A stretch of 6,131 nucleotides of DNA from assembly GCA_938039305.1 (NCBI GenBank), contig CALHUZ010000372.1:1-6131 (forward strand), written 5' to 3'. The stretch's first letter is position 1. Each line of letters begins with the position of its first letter. Source of the stretch: an uncultured Saprospiraceae bacterium (GTDB lineage Bacteria > Bacteroidota > Bacteroidia > Chitinophagales > Saprospiraceae). The position numbers were made by a program, and so were the translations under genes. Of the stretch, positions 1 through 5,342 are shown in pieces. The notes under the pieces were generated by a model. The model did no database searches, was not told where the DNA came from, and saw only the letters and a list, made by a program, of their open reading frames with translations.

Positions 1-1653
1 TAGTATGTGATGAAAGTATGGTTCCAAGTAAAGCTCTACAATCTTAGTATATCGCTCATCTTTGATTTCAATAACATCAGAGAAAACCTGATACTTTGAG
101 CCATTAGCTTTTAGGATAAACTTTACTGATTCAGGAAGACCTTCGTGATTCTCGATGATGTTCTCTAAGAACTTAATTCGTTGTTGTATACTTGAAAGTT
201 CAACTTGCTTTTTGTTACGTTCCGTTACTTTTACGCCAACCGTTTCAGTTCCTTCTTGTATACCTTTTTCTAATTCTCCAGTCTTGGTTTCTGCACCTGT
301 AAGCGCAGACAAGATAGTTTCTAAAACATTCTGCTGACTGGCAAGTTGCAAATGATCATCCTTTCCACTTCCCTGTATGGTAGAGATGCGATTAGAGATC
401 ACTTCGATATCTGAAGCGAGGATGGACTTCCTTGTCATCGCTGCTTCTATCTCTCTACCTAATGTTTCTTTGAGTAACTGCTTTGCATTGATAGCAGACT
501 TTATCTCTTTCTCTCTTGCTCGAAGGTCATTGTATGCGTCAGATTGAGCGGAGTATTCCTTATCACTTTTTTGAAATATCGCTTCTTCCTTTTCTAATTC
601 TATTGCTATTTCGGCGTAAGCCTTTTGAGCCTCTTCGAAAGAAGCTTTCGCGCTACCTACACTTTCATTTAGCTGCTGTGCACTTGCTTTTATCTCTTGT
701 ACTCTATCTTTTGCATTCTGCAATCTCTGTAGTGCCAGGTTCTTTGTATTTTCTACTTTACCAAGCTCTTCAATCAGCGTGTTGAATGCTTGCTGGTCTT
801 CACTTAGAGACTTTTCATACTTAAGTATATCTGTCTTAAGTTGTTGTAGACTTGCGTCATCTTGAGTCAACTCTGTGCTGATCTTAAGGCGAAGATCCTT
901 TTCTTTTTCTAATTTCTCTTGGAGCTCCTTGTATTTCTCATTGAACTCCTTAACCTCTATATGCGAGATCTTAATGGAAAGTTCTTTGTATTCTTCTTTG
1001 TACTTATTGAATCTCTCCGTCCTCTTGGCTTGTCGCTCAAAAGACGACATATTCTTCTCTATTTCAAAAAGCAAATCCTGCACTCTATCAAGATCTTCTG
1101 CTGTGGCTCTTAACTTACTTAGCGTTTCCTTCTTTCTGACCTTGTACTTTGAGATTCCAGCAGCTTGTTCTATCATCGCTCTTCGAGATCCTCCGTTGTC
1201 ATGAAGAATATCTTCTACCATGTTCAAACTGATGATGGCATAAGAATTAGATCCGATACCACTATCCATAAAGAGGCTGGTGATGTCTTTCTTACGGCAA
1301 GGGACATTATTGAGTTGATACTCACTGTTCCCGTTGCGATATAGGATTCTTGTAATACTGACCTCGTTATACTCAGTAGGAAGCACGTTTTTGGTGTTGT
1401 CAAAAGACAGAGTCACTTTCGCTACATTCCCTTGCTTCCGTGCCTTAGTACCACTAAAGAGCACATCAGACATACTGTCCAATCTAAGCTCGCTTGTCTT
1501 TTGCTCTCCGAGCACCCATCTGATAGCATCTACGACATTAGACTTACCCGATCCGTTAGGACCGACGATGCCAATCAGGTTTTCATTAAAATGAATAACT
1601 GTATCGTCAGCAAAACTCTTAAAACCTTTGATCGCTAATCGCTTCAATCGCAT
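1..1653 (-). CDS. smc: Chromosome partition protein SMC, N-terminal 551 residues (3' end outside window)
   Basis: SMC is an ATPase that, with ScpA and ScpB, loads on DNA and extrudes or compacts the chromosome for segregation. The minus frame is open from the ATG at 1653 to base 1 with no stop, so the gene continues off the left edge. The protein opens MRLKRLAIKGFKSFADD, followed by the Walker A loop GPNGSGKS (residues 31-38), DAIRWVLGEQ (42-51), LFMDSGIGSNSYAII (about 127-141) and SRRAMIEQAAGISKYK. A long Glu/Lys/Gln-rich coiled coil covers roughly 170-500. From about 504 the text (LPESVKF...VFSDVI...YLEPYF) matches the start of the SMC hinge. The second coil, signature motif and Walker B lie outside the window. 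The start is firm because family members begin at this point, 8-10 residues before the conserved GFKSF. The usual Q-loop glutamine is not seen; the local text is IISLNMVEDIL. There is no clear Shine-Dalgarno site. Confidence 0.97.
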   Translation of the reverse strand, partial: MRLKRLAIKGFKSFADDTVIHFNENLIGIVGPNGSGKSNVVDAIRWVLGEQKTSELRLDSMSDVLFSGTKARKQGNVAKVTLSFDNTKNVLPTEYNEVSITRILYRNGNSEYQLNNVPCRKKDITSLFMDSGIGSNSYAIISLNMVEDILHDNGGSRRAMIEQAAGISKYKVRKKETLSKLRATAEDLDRVQDLLFEIEKNMSSFERQAKRTERFNKYKEEYKELSIKISHIEVKEFNEKYKELQEKLEKEKDLRLKISTELTQDDASLQQLKTDILKYEKSLSEDQQAFNTLIEELGKVENTKNLALQRLQNAKDRVQEIKASAQQLNESVGSAKASFEEAQKAYAEIAIELEKEEAIFQKSDKEYSAQSDAYNDLRAREKEIKSAINAKQLLKETLGREIEAAMTRKSILASDIEVISNRISTIQGSGKDDHLQLASQQNVLETILSALTGAETKTGELEKGIQEGTETVGVKVTERNKKQVELSSIQQRIKFLENIIENHEGLPESVKFILKANGSKYQVFSDVIEIKDERYTKIVELYLEPYFHHIL

Positions 1654-1657
1654 GCGG

Positions 1658-1665
1658 CAAAGATA
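1658..1665 (-). promoter_or_regulatory. Bacteroidota-type -7 element in front of smc
   Basis: The minus strand reads TATCTTTG, an exact match to the Bacteroidota -7 consensus TAnnTTTG, ending four bases before the smc ATG. If used, transcription would begin at or within a few bases of the start codon, giving a leaderless or nearly leaderless smc mRNA. I see no good TTG/TTTG -33 element at 19-21 bases upstream, which lowers confidence. Confidence 0.5.
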
Positions 1666-1734
1666 TATTTTATCACCTATTGATTTACCTATTTAAAGCG
1701 AATTTTTTCAAGCACTCAACCTGCTGACAGCCAA

Positions 1735-1766
1735 TTGTTTACGTATGATTAAAGGTGCTATATTTG
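1735..1766 (+). promoter_or_regulatory. Bacteroidota-type promoter (TTG-N21-TATATTTG), upstream of the small membrane protein gene
   Basis: TTG at 1735-1737 and TATATTTG at 1759-1766 are separated by 21 bases, matching the Bacteroidota -33/-7 arrangement (TTG/TTTG, then TAnnTTTG). Transcription would start near 1772 and run rightward. The only gene downstream on this strand is the small membrane protein at 1932, implying a leader of about 160 bases unless the transcript is a separate short RNA. This is the best-formed promoter in the window. Confidence 0.5.
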
Positions 1767-1854
1767 TACCTATATATGAGGATTATTTGCCATAAGTAAG
1801 GCCATTATTGATGTCCTAATTTTATCCGATTACGGGATATTGTAAAGACCTCAT

Positions 1855-1862
1855 TATCTTTG
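1855..1862 (+). promoter_or_regulatory. Second -7 element (TATCTTTG) upstream of the small membrane protein gene
   Basis: TATCTTTG at 1855-1862 matches TAnnTTTG exactly and would give a leader of about 60-65 bases before the ATG at 1932. The nearest TTG upstream (1840-1842) is only 12 bases away, too close for a standard -33 element, so this may be a weak or secondary promoter. Confidence 0.35.
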
Positions 1863-1883
1863 TATTCTGATTGATAGCGAAGT

Positions 1884-1901
1884 CGAAGCATCATTGCTTC
1901 G
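1884..1901 (+). other. Perfect 7-bp hairpin in the leader of the small membrane protein gene
   Basis: CGAAGCA (1884-1890) and TGCTTCG (1895-1901) are perfect inverted copies around a TCAT loop. The hairpin sits 30 bases before the ATG at 1932 and inside the transcript predicted from either upstream promoter. No T-run follows, so it does not look like an intrinsic terminator. A competing pairing of GCTT (1896-1899) with AAGC (1904-1907) is also possible. Any regulatory role is inference. Confidence 0.4.
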
Positions 1902-1931
1902 CAAAGCATTAAATCAAAAGTAAATCTTGTC

Positions 1932-2153
1932 ATGAGCGAAGAAGAAGATAAGCATTTTGAGCTGTTCGGATTGAAATTTCCAATACACTCCAAATTGATC
2001 ATTCAGTTGACTATAGGTATCTGGATAACTTTAGCGGTAATTCTGCTTATTGGCCAGACGTTCTTCCAGTATGAGATGACCAATGCAGATATCCCAGGAG
2101 GCTTAGTCGCAGGGTTCCTTCTTGCTTACTTGGTGAGCATACTGATAAAGTAG
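1932..2153 (+). CDS. Small two-helix membrane protein, function unknown
   Basis: This 73-residue protein is not one I recognise. It begins with about 22 polar, partly acidic residues (SEEEDKHFELFGLKF). Two hydrophobic stretches follow: about 23-45 (IIQLTIGIWITLAVILLIG) and about 56-72 (GGLVAGFLLAYLVSILI), joined by a short polar loop (YEMTNADIP). The second helix runs to a C-terminal lysine. There is no lipobox or cleavable signal, so it is probably an inner-membrane hairpin. It stands alone: smc diverges from it 278 bases upstream, and the SDR gene converges 36 bases downstream. The two promoter-like elements and the hairpin upstream support real expression. Hydrophobic organisation and a sensible start favour a real gene over the overlapping minus-strand frame at 1805-2002, which has no membrane or domain logic. 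Confidence 0.7.
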   Translation: MSEEEDKHFELFGLKFPIHSKLIIQLTIGIWITLAVILLIGQTFFQYEMTNADIPGGLVAGFLLAYLVSILIK

Positions 2154-2189
2154 TAACTCATCAGCTTTTTTCCAAGCATATGTGCCCAT

Positions 2190-2984
2190 TTATAAAATCG
2201 TTGGTAAAGTTCCACCATCGACGCGAAGCGATGCTCCATTTGTCGCAGAAGACAATGTACTGGACAGGTAAACGACAAGGTTAGCCACTTCTTCCGTAGA
2301 TGCAAATCGTTGTAAAAGTGATGAAGGTCTCCCCTCTTTAAAGAAGTCTTGTTCCACCTCTTCGACTGTCGTGTTATTAGTTGAGGCCATCGCTGTTAAG
2401 AATTTTTCTGCCCCTTCTGATTTAGTTGGACCAGGAAGTACAGAGTTCACCGTAACTCCTGTCCCTTTGGTCATACGAGCTAATCCTCCCGCTACAGCTA
2501 TTTGCGCCGTCTTCGTCATTCCGTAATGAATCATTTCTTCAGGGATTTGCACTGCTGATTCACTGGATAAGAAGATGATACGCCCCCAGTTTTTCTCGAG
2601 CATTTTAGGCATATAATGACGACTTAATCTGATACCGCTCATGACATTGACATCAAATAACTTGTACCAATCAGCATCACTAATATCTCCAAAGGCCTTC
2701 GGCTCGAAGATGCCTACATTGTTCACAAGGATATCTACTTCTGGCAGATCAGCTATCAATCTGTCTATAGCTTCTACACTGGCAAAATCAGCTACTATGC
2801 CTCTCACATCAGCATGAGGTATGAGTTTCAGTATCTCAGCTTTCGTCGCACCTATGCGAGCGTTTGTTCTGCCATTGAGAATCACTCTGGCACCTTCTTT
2901 AGCAAGGCCGATCGCGATGGCCTTTCCGATTCCAGCGGTTGATCCTGTGACTAAGGCTGTTTTGCCTTTGAGATTTGTTTCCAT
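2190..2984 (-). CDS. Short-chain dehydrogenase/reductase (classical SDR)
   Basis: This is a 264-residue NAD(P)-dependent oxidoreductase of usual classical-SDR length, presumably soluble and cytoplasmic. Motifs are in order: TGSTAGIG cofactor loop (13-20), Arg39 after the second strand (NGRT), which favours NADP(H), Asp66 (VADF), NNVG (88-91), Asn113 (DVNVMSG), catalytic Ser141, YGMTK (Tyr154, Lys158) and PG (184-185). The catalytic Asn-Ser-Tyr-Lys set is complete, so the enzyme should be active. The text SSESAVQIPEEMIHYGMTKT recalls an uncharacterised subfamily that I associate from memory with Bacillus YvrD; the substrate is unknown. The ATG at 2982-2984 places the glycine loop at the normal distance from the N terminus. 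The gene follows the PhyH-type dioxygenase on the same strand after a 43-base gap, so the two are likely co-transcribed. Confidence 0.93.
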   Translation of the reverse strand: METNLKGKTALVTGSTAGIGKAIAIGLAKEGARVILNGRTNARIGATKAEILKLIPHADVRGIVADFASVEAIDRLIADLPEVDILVNNVGIFEPKAFGDISDADWYKLFDVNVMSGIRLSRHYMPKMLEKNWGRIIFLSSESAVQIPEEMIHYGMTKTAQIAVAGGLARMTKGTGVTVNSVLPGPTKSEGAEKFLTAMASTNNTTVEEVEQDFFKEGRPSSLLQRFASTEEVANLVVYLSSTLSSATNGASLRVDGGTLPTIL

Positions 2985-3027
2985 TACTTCTAATGATATT
3001 TAGGCCGATGCCTTAAAGTGATAGTTT

Positions 3028-4005
3028 TTAGGACCAAAGTTTTAACCCTAATAACCGTTCTCCTAACTCAGATAACTCGGCAGTCTTATATTTTGTCTGT
3101 TCCCAGTTACGCGGATCTCCAGGAAATGGATATCCTTCAGGTGTGATTCGATCCCTCCACGAACTAACGCGCCACTGTCGTAACTCTTCATTTTCAGGTT
3201 GAGCCGGAGTCATCGCTATATATTGGGCCAATCTTGGTTTGTCAGAATTGTTCACTCTGATGCCATGCGCGAGCATACTATCCCATATGAGTAGATCTCC
3301 TGCTTTCATCGGCACTTTAACGATCTCAAGCCCAGTGGTATCGGGCTTAAATGGATCTCTGTCTTCTGGTTGCGTCTTCACCCACTCAGTAAAGTTCTGA
3401 TATAGGCCTGGGATGCACTGAAAGCCGCCCATATTCGTATCAGTCTGATCATTGAGGGCTAAGACCCCTTGAACATTTACGGGAGGTGGTGTTAGACTTG
3501 TATCTATATCCCAGTGAATAAATGCCTTGTACTCTTGACCTGGTCTGATCGGCATATTAAGATTAGCGCGATCTATCGAAACCCATAAATCCTCTCGGCC
3601 CCATATATCTGCAAAGATCTGATGCACCTTAGGATGCATGCGATTATCCCATTGCTTTTGGTGATTGTATGCCTCTACCATGCCTGTGCCTTTCAGCTCA
3701 GTCATCTTTATCTCTCTCTTGGTTTGCTTGTCTAAGTACCAAGTAGATTCATCAATGGGGTCCTTCTCTTCGAATTCCCAGATAAAATCAATCATATTGT
3801 TCAAATGAACTTGTGGTACGGCTTCACTCACAACCACATAGCCATTCAACTTCCAGAAGTCCCATTGATCTTCTGTAAGTACCTTGAGTGGTTCGTTATT
3901 CATCCTCTGATTAAAGGTATGCTTCGAAGTATAGGAGACGGTGGCATTTCCGGGCTGCTCCTTTGCTTTAAGGTCTATGGTATTCATGCGACTTGATTTA
4001 GACAT
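3028..4005 (-). CDS. Phytanoyl-CoA dioxygenase (PhyH) family Fe(II)/2-oxoglutarate oxygenase
   Basis: The predicted product is a 325-residue non-haem iron oxygenase that would couple 2-oxoglutarate decarboxylation to substrate hydroxylation. Numbering from the ATG at 4005, the iron ligands appear to be His164 and Asp166 (FIHWDID) and His247 (LAHG), with Arg258 (KPRLAQY) set to bind 2-oxoglutarate. WDFWKLNGYVVV (about 48-59) is the typical PhyH N-terminal strand. GGFQCIPG and MKAGDLLIWDSM are also family wording. The frame can be extended to a TTG at 4053, adding a hydrophobic MFRSVAYSYIFLLILV; I reject that because it is a rare start and lengthens the protein beyond the conserved region. ATG at 3987 (319 residues) is an equal alternative. 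A weak possible promoter is TTTG (4054-4051) with TACATCTT (4029-4022). The gene leads the probable operon with the SDR. The substrate cannot be predicted; the family also acts on many compounds other than phytanoyl-CoA. Confidence 0.9.
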   Translation of the reverse strand: MSKSSRMNTIDLKAKEQPGNATVSYTSKHTFNQRMNNEPLKVLTEDQWDFWKLNGYVVVSEAVPQVHLNNMIDFIWEFEEKDPIDESTWYLDKQTKREIKMTELKGTGMVEAYNHQKQWDNRMHPKVHQIFADIWGREDLWVSIDRANLNMPIRPGQEYKAFIHWDIDTSLTPPPVNVQGVLALNDQTDTNMGGFQCIPGLYQNFTEWVKTQPEDRDPFKPDTTGLEIVKVPMKAGDLLIWDSMLAHGIRVNNSDKPRLAQYIAMTPAQPENEELRQWRVSSWRDRITPEGYPFPGDPRNWEQTKYKTAELSELGERLLGLKLWS

Positions 4006-4065
4006 AACTAAGATAAGTAAGAAGATGTATGAGTAAGCGACTGATCGGAACAAACTTTAGGGGGC

Positions 4066-4096
4066 TTGCATTTTGTTCCATTATTAGTTAACTTTA
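4066..4096 (+). promoter_or_regulatory. Probable promoter of the toxin-antitoxin remnant (TTG-N20-TAACTTTA)
   Basis: TTG at 4066-4068 lies 20 bases before TAACTTTA at 4089-4096, one mismatch from the Bacteroidota -7 consensus TAnnTTTG. It ends four bases before the GTG where the ruined toxin frame starts, so transcription could still reach the intact antitoxin gene at 4424. It also overlaps the region from which the PhyH gene diverges. Confidence 0.35.
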
Positions 4097-4100
4097 GAAT

Positions 4101-4440
4101 GTGAAGCAAGTGAGGAAAATCATCTACTTCAAGCAGTATTTCAAAGATTTCTATGATCAGTAGTCCAATAAAGTTGCCGAGAAGATTGATTTAGGCATTT
4201 ATTATCTACAATATACCCAGCAAATGCCGAGTAGGTATGTTGGCTCAACTAAAAACCAAACCTCCATTATTTGAGGATAAAACAGGGAAGCGATATTTAC
4301 CGAATTTTCTTCTGTTATGATAAAGGGAAAGTGGTAGTTCTCATGAACGGGTTTACGAAAAAACTCAGAAAACACCTAAGTCAGAAATTGATAGAGCTCT
4401 AAAAGATTAAAACGATTACTTCAATGAAAAAGAAAAGTAA
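4101..4440 (+). pseudogene. Decayed Gp49/HigB-like toxin gene of a type II toxin-antitoxin pair
   Basis: Fragments of one toxin are spread over all three plus frames. From GTG 4101 the text reads VRKIIYFKQYFKDFYDQ, then a TAG (4161-4163), then SNKVAEKIDLGIYYLQY and MPSRYVGSTK. Near the A-run 4251-4255 the frame changes to NLHYLRIKQGSDIYRIFF, then KGKVVVLMNGFTKK. At the A-run 4358-4363 it changes again to TQKTPKSEIDRALKD, then TAA (4408-4410), NDYFNEKEK and a final TAA at 4438-4440. Adding one A at each run rejoins the pieces into about 113 residues, close to the normal length for this RelE-superfamily, ribosome-dependent mRNA interferase group. YRIFF, the NGFxKKTQKTP block and the EI..AL tail are family hallmarks. 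The final stop overlaps the antitoxin start by 17 bases, as expected of an intact operon. The gene cannot make a whole toxin. That the toxin was once functional is inference. Confidence 0.85.
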
Positions 4441-4723
4441 CATATCAACTTTTGAAGATCACCTAACAGAACAGTATGGTGCAATAGGAACAATTGAAAG
4501 AACTGCATTTGAAGTCAAAGCCAAAGCCTTTGTCATTGGTGAATTGCTAAAAGATGAGCGTCTTCAAGCCAAGCTAACTCAAGAAGAATTGGCTGACAAG
4601 ATCGGTGCTAAAAAAAGTTACATTTCTCGGATTGAAACTGGCAAAACAGACATCCAGCTCTCAACACTTTACAAACTATTTGAAGTTGGCTTAGGAAAAC
4701 AGATAACCATTTCTATTAATTAA
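4424..4723 (+). CDS. XRE-family helix-turn-helix antitoxin (HigA-like), intact
   Basis: This is a 99-residue DNA-binding protein. The N-terminal arm (about 1-35; FEDHLTEQYGAIGTIERTAFE) is the kind found in antitoxins paired with Gp49-like toxins, where it helps bind the toxin. The XRE HTH follows: LTQEELADKIGAKKSYISRI (51-70), then ETGKTDIQLSTLYKLFEVGL. The C-terminal GKQITISIN is a short strand typical of these antitoxins. All parts look intact, with no internal stop or frameshift. In working pairs such a protein neutralises the toxin and represses its own operon. Here the upstream toxin is dead, so it may survive as a repressor, as protection against related toxins, or simply await loss. 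The start ATG at 4424 lies inside the old toxin frame, the usual coupling. The next gene begins 76 bases downstream. Confidence 0.92.
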   Translation: MKKKSNISTFEDHLTEQYGAIGTIERTAFEVKAKAFVIGELLKDERLQAKLTQEELADKIGAKKSYISRIETGKTDIQLSTLYKLFEVGLGKQITISIN

Positions 4724-4799
4724 GAACACTTTATAGCTTTATTTTAAGTGCTTTGAATTCCTCCCGAAGGCACAGCAATTATCATTATTTTAGCCCCCT

Positions 4800-5330
4800 A
4801 TGAGTAAGGCGCGATTCACAAAACACTTGAAAGAACTCAATATCGAGGAGATGAGGCATGAACTTCTTGCTCTTTATGACAAGGTGCCCGGCGTTAAGCA
4901 GTATTACTCCATGGAACTCGGGACCGACAAAGATCGAGAGCGAATATATGCTAAAGCTAAAAAAGAGATCGTCGCTAAGTATGCCACCAAGTCATTTCGA
5001 AGACCGCGAAGACCTCGTATTCAAAAGATAAATGCCATCATTGCCCGCATCGAGAAAGCCAGCATCTTCGAACATGAATTAGTTGACTTCTATCTTTTTG
5101 ATCTTGAAACTGCCCTTGTTTTCATAGCGCGATACAACTTCTACTCTACCGTCTTGGGCAATCACATTGTTAAGATATTTGAGAAAGCGGCTATCGCCAT
5201 AGCTCGAGAACAGATACAAAGTATGTATCAAGAACGATGTGATCTCATCTTAGACAGAGCCGTACTTATTCCAGAAGTCCATTGGGAATTAACCAGCAAA
5301 TACAGAGAGTGTTTTAATGATGATGACTAA
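4800..5330 (+). CDS. DUF6155-like protein of unknown function
   Basis: This 176-residue protein resembles, from memory, the Bacteroidota-enriched DUF6155 group, for which I know no established function. It appears mostly helical and soluble, with no signal peptide or membrane segment. The N terminus (SKARFTKHLKELNIEEMRHELLALYDKVPGVKQYY) matches the usual opening of that group. A strongly basic patch, FRRPRRPRIQK (66-76), leads into helices carrying LVDFYLFDLETALVFIARYN (94-113). The C terminus is acidic (DDD). The basic patch could contact nucleic acid or another acidic partner, but that is inference. The ATG follows a TATTTTAG sequence (4786-4793), one mismatch from the Bacteroidota -7 element, so it may have its own near-leaderless promoter. 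The same strand carries the antitoxin 76 bases upstream; a functional tie to it is not shown. The next gene converges 12 bases downstream. Confidence 0.8.
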   Translation: MSKARFTKHLKELNIEEMRHELLALYDKVPGVKQYYSMELGTDKDRERIYAKAKKEIVAKYATKSFRRPRRPRIQKINAIIARIEKASIFEHELVDFYLFDLETALVFIARYNFYSTVLGNHIVKIFEKAAIAIAREQIQSMYQERCDLILDRAVLIPEVHWELTSKYRECFNDDD

Positions 5331-5342
5331 TATCACATGAGC

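Noticed and set aside
155..1638. Several plus-strand open frames (155-337, 516-785, 875-1204, 919-1113, 1334-1594, 1432-1638)
   Set aside because: All lie opposite the continuous smc frame, and their Ser/Leu/Phe-rich text is what antisense of a coiled-coil gene gives.
1805..2002. Minus-strand 65-residue frame overlapping the leader and start of the small membrane protein gene
   Set aside because: No domain or membrane pattern, and it conflicts with the better-supported plus-strand gene.
2821..3996. Plus-strand frames inside the SDR and PhyH genes (2821-3003, 3805-3996)
   Set aside because: They are antisense shadows of well-supported enzyme genes with complete motifs.
4006..4053. TTG-started N-terminal extension of the PhyH protein giving a hydrophobic signal-like stretch
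   Set aside because: TTG is a rare start, and two ATG codons (4005, 3987) lie closer to the conserved domain; the hydrophobic run overlaps a likely promoter region and is not expected in a cytoplasmic oxygenase.
4101..4440. Programmed frameshifting to make an intact toxin
   Set aside because: Two shifts plus readthrough of two stops would be needed; ordinary decay is far simpler.
4724..4799. Possible terminator hairpin (CACTT ... AAGTG) after the antitoxin gene
   Set aside because: The stem is only five AT-rich pairs with a long loop and no following T-run.
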